A stretch of 64,000 nucleotides of DNA from Chryseobacterium aquaeductus (GTDB lineage Bacteria; Bacteroidota; Bacteroidia; Flavobacteriales; Weeksellaceae): NCBI RefSeq assembly GCF_905175375.1, contig NZ_CAJIMS010000001.1, positions 372,001-436,000 of the forward strand, read 5' to 3'. Numbering within the stretch: the first letter of the stretch is position 1; each line of letters begins with the position of its first letter. Below are positions 52,455-60,243 of the stretch, piece by piece. A program made the translations under genes and the position numbers. The notes below the pieces were generated by a model. The model saw only the letters and a list, made by a program, of their open reading frames with translations, was not told the origin of the DNA and ran no database searches.

Positions 52455-52976
52455 TTAAATTATATGATATGGGTGTATTTCAGCTAAAAGACTTTGTTGT
52501 AAAGATTCTATTCTTACACAAATCTTCTTTTTATTATCAATTTTGATGATTTCACACTCGTAGTTTTCAAAAGGACCTGATTTTATTCTCTTTATTTCAC
52601 CAACCTTCAACTCTAATGAACTTTTAAGTTCGACCTGTGAAAACTGATTAAGGAAAATCTTTATTTGATTAATTTCTTCATCTAAAACCCTAACTAATCT
52701 ACCTCCAAATTTGATAAATAAAACAACGCCATCAATAGATAAAGCTTTTAAGTAGTCTTTTACCGTATCTAAATAAATAAATACATAAGAACTAAAAAGA
52801 GGTTTTTCCACCTTCTTTTTTCGATCACTCCACTTTGACATTACTGTATTGAGTGGTAGATATACTTTGAAATTTTGCTCGTTTAATTTTTGTGCGATCT
52901 TTTTTTCATATCGAGATTTGGTATAAATCACATACCACCACCACCCTTGGTTGAAATTCATATTTTCAGAAAACAT
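52455..52976 (-). CDS. UpxY/NusG-family transcription antiterminator
   Basis: The 173-residue protein has an N-terminal NGN domain: WWWYVIYTKSRYEKKIAQKL, NEQNFKVYLPLNTVMSKWSD, LFSSYVFIYLDTVKDYLKAL, followed by a KOW-like C-terminal part (LKVGEIKRIKSGPFENYECE, KKKICVRIESLQQSLLAEIH). UpxY proteins in Bacteroidetes sit at the head of capsular polysaccharide operons and let RNA polymerase read through the leader. Here no polysaccharide gene follows; the next gene downstream is a frameshifted barrel gene. It may be an orphan left after deletion. ATG at 52961 is an alternative start. Confidence 0.82.
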   Translation of the reverse strand: MFSENMNFNQGWWWYVIYTKSRYEKKIAQKLNEQNFKVYLPLNTVMSKWSDRKKKVEKPLFSSYVFIYLDTVKDYLKALSIDGVVLFIKFGGRLVRVLDEEINQIKIFLNQFSQVELKSSLELKVGEIKRIKSGPFENYECEIIKIDNKKKICVRIESLQQSLLAEIHPYHII

Positions 52977-53609
52977 TGGTTATTTTACAGCTTCGCCACT
53001 TAAGTCACATTATAGAATGTACAAAAGGGTCAAAGAGATCAAAAAAACAAAAGAAAAAACTTAAAAAGAGAATTTAAGTTTAAAAAAAGATTATTCTTAA
53101 TTGCTTTTTTTTGATCATCAGTGTTTATTTTGCGCTAAAATATAAAAAAAATAAATATAGAAATCATGGCAACTTGAATTTAACAAAATTTTAATTCACA
53201 ATTTTAACTATTTCACTGATATACAGAAACATATCTTTTGTTAAAAATTTATTTTTTAAATGACATGTTGTCCCAAATATCCTTTCATACTATAAAATTG
53301 ATACTTATAGCTATAATCCAAATCGTAAACCTCATGAGATAAAGGGTTAGGTTGAGTTTCTTTTTATTAAAAATAATATCTACCAATTGTTTATCCTTCC
53401 GATTTCCTTTTTGTAGACACAACTGTCCATTTTGCCATTCACCTTTGTGATCAATTGTCCATAAAACGCACTAACTTATCCCATTTTCAAGATAGATATT
53501 TAGATATGTCTTTTTGGTAGCTCTGTTTATAAAATATCCTGATAATTATGCATTTCCACTAAGATATTTCCATTCTGTATTGAGAACATTTGTAAATTTC
53601 CTTCTTAGT
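52977..53609. other. Gene-poor stretch with a possible coding remnant
   Basis: No intact gene. On the minus strand an open stretch ending with TAA at 53256 reads NPLSHEVYDLDYSYKYQFYS and MKGYLGQHVI, which looks like the end of a decayed protein that is not recognised. The part nearer 52977 is AT-rich and may carry the leader of the UpxY-type gene. Confidence 0.35.
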
Positions 53610-53915
53610 CATATTTTCTCCATAATAAGATCTTCACAAGTTACTGTTTCCTTATCTCTGATTAATTCGTGATAGGTATCATAAACTTTCTGCTCAAATG
53701 TTTTCAAATAAAAATTAAGTGGTCTGCATTCTTCTGAAGAGCCACTAACCTTCTGCATCGCAGAGTTCCATTTTGAAGGCTTTACTGTACGTTTTGTGCT
53801 GATCTCGGATATTTATTTTGCCATCAATTGTAATTCGTAAATAAATAGGAAATTCTCCTACAGAATTGATTTTAGCTTTTTTTTCATAGAAAAGTAAATT
53901 GAATGTCTTGTTCAT
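53610..53915 (-). pseudogene. Tyrosine integrase, N-terminal remnant
   Basis: ATG at 53915 starts MNKTFNLLFYEKKAKINSVG with EFPIYLRITIDGKINIRDQ, the arm-binding domain of Bacteroidetes site-specific integrases. The frame breaks near 53770. In another frame it continues WNSAMQKVSGSSEECRPLNF, YLKTFEQKVYDTYHELIRDK and stops at 53610. The catalytic domain (R-H-R-Y) is missing, so only about a quarter of the gene remains. It lies 250 bp from tRNA-Asp, the usual place for an integrase at its attachment site. Confidence 0.8.
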
Positions 53916-54105
53916 TTCGTTTAGCGTTTAAAATTTAAAATTAACCTTAGCAAAAACTTATCACAAGATATCCAGTTGCTGAACTAGCTACTCAACAGGG
54001 TTTTTCTGAATTTTCAGTGACCTTTTTATACCTGCTTTAACAGGTCACTGAATAAGTCACTTTCAGATTGTGCTTTTTTAGTACTCTTTGAACAGACATA
54101 AAACA

Positions 54106-54140
54106 AAAAACGCTTTAAAACGTATGTTTTAAAGCGTTTT
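54106..54140 (-). terminator. Terminator of the tRNA-Asp pair
   Basis: AAAAACGCTTTAAAA and TTTTAAAGCGTTTT form a long stem around CGTATG, downstream of tRNA-Asp on the minus strand. The hairpin is copied, with small changes, at 40490-40521. Confidence 0.85.
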
Positions 54141-54163
54141 GCACTATTTTAACTTAATAGTTG

Positions 54164-54237
54164 CGATCCGGACGGGACTCGAACCCGCGACCTCCGCCGT
54201 GACAGGGCGGCATTCTAACCAGCTGAACTACCGGATC
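54164..54237 (-). tRNA. tRNA-Asp (GTC), distal copy
   Basis: A 74-nt cloverleaf with acceptor GATCCGG/CCGGATC, anticodon arm CCGCC-CTGTCAC-GGCGG (anticodon GTC), T arm with GGGTTCGAGTCCC, and discriminator G. CCA is not encoded. It is identical to the copy at 54270. Its 3' end forms the right border of the proposed island. Confidence 0.95.
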
Positions 54238-54269
54238 AATTTTTTTAAAAAGTAAATTGAAAACTTTTG

Positions 54270-54343
54270 CGATCCGGACGGGACTCGAACCCGCGACCTC
54301 CGCCGTGACAGGGCGGCATTCTAACCAGCTGAACTACCGGATC
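54270..54343 (-). tRNA. tRNA-Asp (GTC), promoter-proximal copy
   Basis: The sequence is the same as the copy at 54164-54237, with 32 bp between them. The two are read from one promoter at 54386-54415. Confidence 0.95.
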
Positions 54344-54385
54344 ATTTAACAATAACTCTAAATTCTTCTCTGTTTATTGTGGTTG

Positions 54386-54415
54386 CAAAAATACAACTTT
54401 TATGCTAAACCGCAA
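54386..54415 (-). promoter_or_regulatory. Promoter of the tRNA-Asp pair
   Basis: On the minus strand TTG (54415-54413) and TATTTTTG (54393-54386) are 19 nt apart, a good Bacteroidetes -33/-7 pair, 42 nt before the first tRNA-Asp. Confidence 0.65.
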
Positions 54416-54431
54416 GTGTTTTCATAAAAAA

Positions 54432-54456
54432 AATGCTCTCCGAAATGGAAAGCATT
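54432..54456 (-). terminator. Terminator after trxA
   Basis: AATGCTCTCC (54432-54441) pairs with GGAAAGCATT (54447-54456), with one mismatch, and an A run precedes it (T run on the minus strand), 21 bp after the trxA stop. Confidence 0.75.
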
Positions 54457-54476
54457 CATTATCAAAGTGATTTTTT

Positions 54477-54794
54477 TTATAAATGTGCACTTAATTTTTC
54501 AGCAATAATCTCTTTTGGCGTTACACCAACCAATTTATCTACTACCTCACCATTCTTAAAAATAAGAACTGTAGGAATATTTCTGATTCCGTACTGCATA
54601 GAAATTTCCTGATTGTTGTCTACATCCACCTTCCCTACTACAGCTTTTCCTTCAAAATCTGCTGCTACTTCTTCAATGATTGGTCCTAATGTTCTACATG
54701 GTCCGCACCATACTGCCCAAAAGTCTACCAATACTGGTTTATCTGATTTTAAAACCGTTTCCTGAAACGAGCTGTCCGTAATTTCTAAAGCCAT
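54477..54794 (-). CDS. trxA: Thioredoxin
   Basis: A 105-residue protein with the full thioredoxin sequence: VLVDFWAVWCGPCRTLGPII (redox Cys30-Cys33), DVDNNQEISMQYGIRNIPTV (cis-Pro) and LIFKNGEVVDKLVGVTPKEI. It reduces disulfides in cytoplasmic proteins such as ribonucleotide reductase. No signal peptide. It stands alone between the tRNA-Asp pair and the cysteine desulfurase gene, ending before a terminator. Confidence 0.96.
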   Translation of the reverse strand: MALEITDSSFQETVLKSDKPVLVDFWAVWCGPCRTLGPIIEEVAADFEGKAVVGKVDVDNNQEISMQYGIRNIPTVLIFKNGEVVDKLVGVTPKEIIAEKLSAHL

Positions 54795-54864
54795 TTTTTT
54801 ATTTTTAATTATTAATATTCTATTTAATTTCTTAGATCAAAATTACCACTTTTAAGTGAATAGC

Positions 54865-56040
54865 TTATCTATGCTCAACATTTGTATTTTCTATGATCAG
54901 TTCCTGAGAAATTTCTCTTAAAGCATTCACAAAAACATCAATATCCTGTTTTGTTGTCATATGACTGAATGAAACACGTAAAGGTGTACAATCATCCATT
55001 TCGTCTTCCGAAAGCACCATCATCATTACCATTGAAGGCTTTGACGCCCCGGAAGAGCACGCACTCCCTTGCGATACAGCAATTCCTTTCATATCAAGCT
55101 GCAAACCGATCAACGGATTTTTATAAGGCAATAAAAGGCTTACCAATGTGTATAAACTATGATCTAACTCTGAACTTCTGCCATTAAATTTAATACCAGG
55201 AATCTCTACAGAAAGCCTATCGATAGTGTATTGCTTTATGTCTTGCATATAACGGGTGTATGCATCCATATTTTTAATTGACAGCTCTAAAGCTTTTCCC
55301 AGACCTGCAATACCGGCAACATTTTCCGTTCCTGCTCTCAAGCTTCTTTCTTGAGGACCGCCGGTAATAATTCCTTTTAATCCACTTGATTTTCTGATAA
55401 ATGCAAATCCTATTCCCTTCGGGCCATGAAATTTGTGTGCACTGCAAGATGCAAAATCTACCGGGATTTCAGAAAAATCTAGATTCATGTGTGCCATTGT
55501 CTGCACAGTATCAGAATGAAATAATGCATTATTTGCCTTACACAATTCTGCAACTTTCTTTAGATCGATGATATTTCCAATCTCGTTATTGGCATGCATT
55601 AAACTCACCAATGTTTTTTTGTAGGAAGCTTTTAGCAATTCTTCAAGTTTATTAAGATCAATATCACCTTTTTCATTTGGGCGAATGTATGCAACCTCAA
55701 CACCTTTCCTATTTTTCATGTCTAGGATGCTCTCGGAAACACATTTATGTTCCATCGGACTGCTGATGATTCTTTCAACTCCAAGATGCGAAACACTGGA
55801 TTTGATAATCATATTGTTGGATTCCGTTCCGCAAGATGTGAAAATAATCTCTGCAGGACTCACGTGAAGATAATCTGCAACCTGCCTTCTTACATTTTCA
55901 ATTAAAATTTTAGCATCTTGTCCGAAACTATGCGTAGAAGATGGGTTTCCAAAATTCATTTTCATGGTTTCTACCATGGCATCGATAACTTCTTCTGAAA
56001 GTGGCGTTGTAGCAGCGTTATCTAAATATATTTTATTCAT
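54865..56040 (-). CDS. Cysteine desulfurase (NifS/IscS class)
   Basis: The 391-residue class V aminotransferase starts MNKIYLDNAATTPLSEEVID, with FGNPSSTHSFGQDA, TSCGTESNNMIIKS, SLMHANNEIGNIIDLKKVAE, PLP lysine in FASCSAHKFHGPKGIGFAFI and the active-site loop SQGSACSSGASKPSMVMM. It removes sulfur from cysteine for Fe-S clusters, tRNA thiolation or cofactors. The start is taken at 56040 because a longer frame to 56109 overlaps the upstream PrcB-like gene. The stop of that gene is 2 nt away. Confidence 0.92.
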   Translation of the reverse strand: MNKIYLDNAATTPLSEEVIDAMVETMKMNFGNPSSTHSFGQDAKILIENVRRQVADYLHVSPAEIIFTSCGTESNNMIIKSSVSHLGVERIISSPMEHKCVSESILDMKNRKGVEVAYIRPNEKGDIDLNKLEELLKASYKKTLVSLMHANNEIGNIIDLKKVAELCKANNALFHSDTVQTMAHMNLDFSEIPVDFASCSAHKFHGPKGIGFAFIRKSSGLKGIITGGPQERSLRAGTENVAGIAGLGKALELSIKNMDAYTRYMQDIKQYTIDRLSVEIPGIKFNGRSSELDHSLYTLVSLLLPYKNPLIGLQLDMKGIAVSQGSACSSGASKPSMVMMMVLSEDEMDDCTPLRVSFSHMTTKQDIDVFVNALREISQELIIENTNVEHR

Positions 56041-56042
56041 TA

Positions 56043-56501
56043 TTATTTTGAATATTTTAATTCTACTGAAGTGAATTGATAAGTTGATGAAACCGAAAAT
56101 ATAAACCAAGGATTTGACATTACCTGAATCGCCATTCCTCCTGATTGATATTCGGGGATTTCTACATACAAAATATTATTCTTCACAGAAATACTTTTAA
56201 TAGTAGAAACTTTATGATCTCCTGAATTGAACGTTCCCAAATTATACAAAACAACTTTTTTATCTTTCGGAAAAACAGGAATTTCCATTACAGGTTGTGT
56301 ACCGGAAGCAGCAAAATTTTTGATTATTTCGTTTCTTAGCTGTTGCTGATCGCTGATGATTTTAAAACCTGCTTTTTCTGCTCCTCCCTGAGATTCAGAA
56401 GCCAGAATTTCTCCGTTTGTTTGCATGTCTTCAGATTTTTGTGCAGTTGTGGTTGTACAACTCATAATGAGTGCAAAACATAAAATTATCAACTTATTCA
56501 T
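56043..56501 (-). CDS. Lipoprotein with PrcB-C-like domain
   Basis: The 152-residue product has lipobox IMSC (MNKLIILCFALIMSC) and a C-terminal PrcB-like beta domain: KKVVLYNLGTFNSGDHKVST, IKSISVKNNILYVEIPEYQS, GGMAIQVMSNPWFIFSVSST. PrcB domains occur in periplasmic protease-associated proteins. It precedes the cysteine desulfurase gene directly, with a TAATTTTG box (56528-56521) 19 nt before its ATG. Confidence 0.75.
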   Translation of the reverse strand: MNKLIILCFALIMSCTTTTAQKSEDMQTNGEILASESQGGAEKAGFKIISDQQQLRNEIIKNFAASGTQPVMEIPVFPKDKKVVLYNLGTFNSGDHKVSTIKSISVKNNILYVEIPEYQSGGMAIQVMSNPWFIFSVSSTYQFTSVELKYSK

Positions 56502-56525
56502 TTTACCTTTATTAATCTTTCAAAA

Positions 56526-57113
56526 TTAGTGAAAAAATTGATAATGTCCTTCGTTTGCCCATTTCAACATTGCCTTATCACCAGAGGTATCGCCAAAAGC
56601 TATGATTTTATCGTATTTACCATCTGAAATTTCTTTTTTTATCCTTTCTAATTTCTCTTTCCCGTTGCAGTTTTTGCCGATAAAGTTCCCTGTAAAAATA
56701 CCATTTTTGAACTCTGCTTTCGTAGAAACAAGATTCATCTGCAATTTTTCTGCAAAAGGTTTGGCCCAAATATCCAAAGAAGCGGTAACCATTAGACTTT
56801 CTGTGTTTTGTCGATCCATATTATGAATAAAATCTAAGGCATTTTCTCTTACGATCTTCGGATAATTTTCTTCAAAAAACTGCTTCGATTTTTCTTCAAT
56901 TTTCGTCTGAAGCTGACCTTTCAAAATAGAACCAATGAAGCTTTTCTTCACTTTTTCAGTCTCGGCAAGTTTTAACTTTAATAAAATAAAAAGCGGAATA
57001 TGTCTTACAAACTGCACCCGAAATTTTGATGGATTGTAAAATTTTAAATACAAAAACATGGTGTCTTTGTACGTTAAGGTACCGTCAAAATCAAAACAAT
57101 ACAATTTTTTCAT
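56526..57113 (-). CDS. HAD-family phosphatase
   Basis: The 195-residue protein starts MKKLYCFDFDGTLTYKDTMF (nucleophile Asp9 in DFDGT), then SLMVTASLDIWAKPFAEKLQ and NCNGKEKLERIKKEISDGKY with IIAFGDTSGDKAMLKWANEG (acidic pair). This is the HAD-IB phosphoserine-phosphatase-like group. In the four-gene cluster with the DprE1/DprE2-like and UbiA-like genes it may dephosphorylate the polyprenyl-phosphoribose 5-phosphate intermediate. That role is inference. It follows the SDR gene by 4 nt. Confidence 0.85.
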   Translation of the reverse strand: MKKLYCFDFDGTLTYKDTMFLYLKFYNPSKFRVQFVRHIPLFILLKLKLAETEKVKKSFIGSILKGQLQTKIEEKSKQFFEENYPKIVRENALDFIHNMDRQNTESLMVTASLDIWAKPFAEKLQMNLVSTKAEFKNGIFTGNFIGKNCNGKEKLERIKKEISDGKYDKIIAFGDTSGDKAMLKWANEGHYQFFH

Positions 57114-57117
57114 TCTG

Positions 57118-57843
57118 TTAAAGCTTTAATTTTTTAAATATAAATTCAGGAATATTTCTGATGATCAACATTATAACGCCCCAAATCGGTAAAACGTATG
57201 CAACATTCTTCTGTTTTTTGAACGCTTTGTAAATACATTCTGCAGCCTGTTTTGGAGTAGCCGTCAATTTCGGATTTAATGGTAAACCTTCCGTCATTTT
57301 TGTTGCCATAAAACCTGGTTTTACAGTCAAAACATGAACTTTCTTTTCAAAAAGATAATTCCTTAGACCACTTAAATAGGCTGTAAAAGCAGCTTTTGCA
57401 CTTCCGTAGATGAAATTGCTCTGCCTACCTCTGTCACCTGCGACAGACGAAAGTCCAATGATGGTTCCTGATCTTCTGCTTTCAAATTTCTGTGCAAAAA
57501 AATTGATCACCGGAACTAGTTTTGAGTAATTAATATCTATAATTCTTTCTGTATTCTTATTGTCATACAATGCTTCCTCAGTGTTTTCTCCCAGATAACC
57601 CGTTGCACAAAACAAAAGACTGGAATTGATCTGTTCAAATTCAGAATAATTGATAGTTTTCGTTATATCTAATTCGATAATTTCAGATTGCTGAAGAAAT
57701 TTCACATCAATATGCCTTGCAAATCTCTCTGTGGTTTCTCTATTTGACGTAAAAAGATAGATTTTTTCAAACTTCTCACCTTCCTGCAAAGCCTTTTCTA
57801 CAAATGCCTGCGCTACTTCCGATGTACTTCCCAGAACTATCAT
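57118..57843 (-). CDS. DprE2-like short-chain dehydrogenase
   Basis: A 241-residue SDR: MIVLGSTSEVAQAFVEKALQ (nucleotide-binding end), catalytic Ser in GTIIGLSSVAGDRGRQSN and Tyr-Lys in FIYGSAKAAFTAYLSGLRNY, then VHVLTVKPGFMATKMTEGLP. The C-terminal helix is followed by a hydrophobic segment (VIMLIIRNIPEFIFKKLKL). DprE2 reduces the 2-keto intermediate of decaprenylphosphoryl arabinose. The ATG directly follows the stop of the DprE1-like gene, which supports the pairing. Confidence 0.85.
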   Translation of the reverse strand: MIVLGSTSEVAQAFVEKALQEGEKFEKIYLFTSNRETTERFARHIDVKFLQQSEIIELDITKTINYSEFEQINSSLLFCATGYLGENTEEALYDNKNTERIIDINYSKLVPVINFFAQKFESRRSGTIIGLSSVAGDRGRQSNFIYGSAKAAFTAYLSGLRNYLFEKKVHVLTVKPGFMATKMTEGLPLNPKLTATPKQAAECIYKAFKKQKNVAYVLPIWGVIMLIIRNIPEFIFKKLKL

Positions 57844-59160
57844 TTACTTATTATTTAAAATTCTTTTGTGCTGTAAAGACACAAACTTTGAACTATTTAC
57901 ATTTTTCAGATAATCGGTAAGTGAAGATCTACTCATGCTGTCTTTCGTCAAATAAATTCTTCCGCCAAATACCTGCACAATCTGATCCAGCTGATCTACC
58001 AGCTTTTTTAATTTAGAATTTACTTTAAAATCTAGTGCTAATGTGTAACCTTCGGTAGGAAAAGAATTGTACGCGTTGGGATTATTTTTTCCAAAAAGTT
58101 TTAAAACCGCCAAAAAAGATCCGTTTCCGCTGTTGGCAATGGTTTCAAGGATTTTTTTCATTCCATCTTTTCCTCTTTCTTTCGGAATCACCATTTGGTA
58201 TTGAATAAATCCTGATTTTCCATAGATTTTATTCCAATCTTTTATAGAATCTAAAGGATAGAAAAACGTCTCATAATCGATGAAACTTTTCACCTCCTTT
58301 TTAGTTTGCTTTTTGTAGTACAGAAAATTAAAAATCTTTACCGTCAAAGCATTTAATACAAAATTCGGAAAATAAAAAGGTACTTTTGGAGAGAATTTTT
58401 TCTTTAATTTTAACGGATTTACTGCCTCACTTCCCGAAATTTCATGTCGATATGCATGCTCACCACGCATCATAATGCTTCTGCCTATGTTTTTATCTTT
58501 TTGAAGACAGTCGATCCAGGCAACAGTATACGTCCAGCTTTCACTTTCTTCAAAGAGTCTGAATATTTCATCTAAATTTTCTGCTTTTATGCTTTCCTGA
58601 CGAATATATGAGGTTTCAATATTTTTAAGTTTAAATTTTGCCGAAAGGATAATCCCGGTAAGTCCCATGCCACCGATGGTTGCCCAAAATTTCTCTGAAT
58701 TTTCCTGTCTAGAACAGGTGATGATATCCCCATTTTCGGTCATCAGTTTAAAATCAATCACATATTCTGAAAAACATCCTTCCGCATGATGATTTTTACC
58801 ATGGATGTCTGATGCGATAGCGCCACCAATCGATACAAATTTAGTTCCCGGAGTTACATATAAAAAATATCCCTGAGGCACGGAAATTTCCAGAACTTCT
58901 GAAAGTAAAACTCCGGATTCGCATTCAATAATCCCATTAAGACGATCGAAACTGATGAATTTATTTAATTTTTTTGAAGAGAAAATATTTTCGCCTAAAG
59001 AAGCATCGCCGTAGCATCTTCCGTTTCCTCGCGCGATAACTTCATTGTGATTGAGTACAAATTCTTTTATTTTTTTGAAGCTGTCTTCAGATCTCATCTC
59101 CTTTTCCACTACAGGAAAATTGCCCCAATTCGTAACTTTTTGTGTAAAATTTGGCTTCAT
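57844..59160 (-). CDS. DprE1-like FAD-binding oxidoreductase
   Basis: A 438-residue enzyme with a PCMH-type FAD domain: VIARGNGRCYGDASLGENIF, VTPGTKFVSIGGAIASDIHG with KNHHAEGCFSEYVIDFKLMT, then FWATIGGMGLTGIILSAKFK. The C-terminal part fits ALO/DprE1 oxidases. DprE1 oxidises the 2-OH of decaprenylphosphoryl ribose. It is followed by the DprE2-like gene with no spacer. It lacks an obvious signal peptide, as expected of a cytoplasmic or membrane-associated enzyme. Confidence 0.87.
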   Translation of the reverse strand: MKPNFTQKVTNWGNFPVVEKEMRSEDSFKKIKEFVLNHNEVIARGNGRCYGDASLGENIFSSKKLNKFISFDRLNGIIECESGVLLSEVLEISVPQGYFLYVTPGTKFVSIGGAIASDIHGKNHHAEGCFSEYVIDFKLMTENGDIITCSRQENSEKFWATIGGMGLTGIILSAKFKLKNIETSYIRQESIKAENLDEIFRLFEESESWTYTVAWIDCLQKDKNIGRSIMMRGEHAYRHEISGSEAVNPLKLKKKFSPKVPFYFPNFVLNALTVKIFNFLYYKKQTKKEVKSFIDYETFFYPLDSIKDWNKIYGKSGFIQYQMVIPKERGKDGMKKILETIANSGNGSFLAVLKLFGKNNPNAYNSFPTEGYTLALDFKVNSKLKKLVDQLDQIVQVFGGRIYLTKDSMSRSSLTDYLKNVNSSKFVSLQHKRILNNK

Positions 59161-59242
59161 CTGTAAGTATTTATGGTTATTTGATCAGATGCAATTACCA
59201 AAGAATTCTCTTGATCGTTCTTAAAACTCATACTTTGTGATT

Positions 59243-60130
59243 TCATTCTTTAAAATAAATTTGAATTAAAAATGTGGCAACCCAAAGCAATAAAGTAACC
59301 TGAATATATCTGTCTCTATAAACAATTTTAGTAGGAGATTCGGTTCTGTTGTACACCAAAGTTTGTTGCAAATATCTTAAAAACGCAAAAACCACAAAAA
59401 TAACGGTGTAAAAAACCCGCTCATGAAATCTAGCCTGTACTTCTGGTGACAAGGTAAACATCAGATAACAAATAATCGCCAACGTCACTGAAATTGAAAG
59501 CGTAATGTCTGCAAACTGCACATTATAACCATCCAGAGCCTTCCTTGTTTTACCCGAAACCTGAGCGTTGATAAGTTCTCCCCGTCTTTTACCGATTGCT
59601 AAAACCAAAGCTAAAACAAATGTAAGAAGTACTGCCCACTGAGAAATTTTGATTCCGGTGATGTAACCTCCAGCCAAAACTCTCAAAACAAATCCTGTTG
59701 CGATGATGAAAATATCAATAATAGGAACATGCTTGAGTTTGAATGTGTATGCAAGATTCATCACAAAATAAACTCCGATGATGGTGGCGAACTTCCAAAG
59801 ATTTTCGTCAAAATAAAACTGTGCAAAGAAGATCAGCCCAAGATCTATGATAATTAAAGAACCTAGAATGCTCAATGCTTTCTGTTTGGAAATGGCGCCA
59901 CTTGCCAATGGTCTTCTTCTTTTTTCCGGATGCTGTCTATCTGCGTCAATATCGTTGTAATCATTTAAGATATAAACAACACTTGCAGCAAGTGAAAATA
60001 TAATAAATGCACCAATACTTTGGGTAAGTAAGTCTACATTTTTGATATTACCGGAAAAAAATAAGGGAACAAAAACAAAAAGATTTTTCACCCATTGTTC
60101 TACCCGGAGTAGTTTAAGATATTTTTTCAT
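59243..60130 (-). CDS. UbiA-family polyprenyl-phosphate phosphoribosyltransferase
   Basis: The 295-residue membrane enzyme has about eight to nine helices. MKKYLKLLRVEQWVKNLFVF and the first Asp-rich motif LNDYNDIDADRQHPEKRRRP match the decaprenyl-phosphate phosphoribosyltransferase subgroup (NDxxDxxxDxxHPxKxxRP), with a later GYNVQFADITLSISVTLAII. It transfers ribose-5-phosphate from PRPP to polyprenyl phosphate, the first step of the pathway completed by the downstream genes. A TATTTTTG box (60155-60148) lies 17 nt before the ATG. Confidence 0.87.
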   Translation of the reverse strand: MKKYLKLLRVEQWVKNLFVFVPLFFSGNIKNVDLLTQSIGAFIIFSLAASVVYILNDYNDIDADRQHPEKRRRPLASGAISKQKALSILGSLIIIDLGLIFFAQFYFDENLWKFATIIGVYFVMNLAYTFKLKHVPIIDIFIIATGFVLRVLAGGYITGIKISQWAVLLTFVLALVLAIGKRRGELINAQVSGKTRKALDGYNVQFADITLSISVTLAIICYLMFTLSPEVQARFHERVFYTVIFVVFAFLRYLQQTLVYNRTESPTKIVYRDRYIQVTLLLWVATFLIQIYFKE

Positions 60131-60200
60131 CTATGTTATTTCGTTTGCAAAAATAGTGATTTTAAAGGAAAAAAATATGCCGCATAAAAATACAAAAAAA

Positions 60201-60214
60201 ACCGCCAAGGCGGT
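60201..60214 (-). terminator. Terminator after the OmpA lipoprotein gene
   Basis: ACCGCC (60201-60206) pairs with GGCGGT (60209-60214); an A run precedes it, giving a T run on the minus strand. Confidence 0.75.
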
Positions 60215-60243
60215 CTTTTATGATAATATAAATATGTTAATGA

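Larger units (their letters stand above)
40542..54178. mobile_element. Decayed integrative genomic island at tRNA-Asp
   Basis: The 13.6-kb segment is bounded by TTGCGATCCGGA at 40542-40553 and 54161-54172. The right copy is the 3' end of a functional tRNA-Asp. The left copy is a decayed one in which similarity continues to about 40564 (19 of 23 positions). The right end holds a tyrosine-integrase remnant next to the tRNA. The content is accessory: unknown small genes, a dead IS, an orphan antiterminator and two pseudogenes. The neighbours on both sides are ordinary core genes. Exact attachment points and the direction of acquisition are inferred. Confidence 0.65.

Noticed and set aside
40542..54178. 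The end repeats being an ordinary duplicated tRNA-Asp gene rather than attachment sites
   Set aside because: Kept as a possible alternative, but the left copy covers only the tRNA 3' end, lies at a broken gene, and an integrase remnant sits at the other end, so integration is the better explanation.
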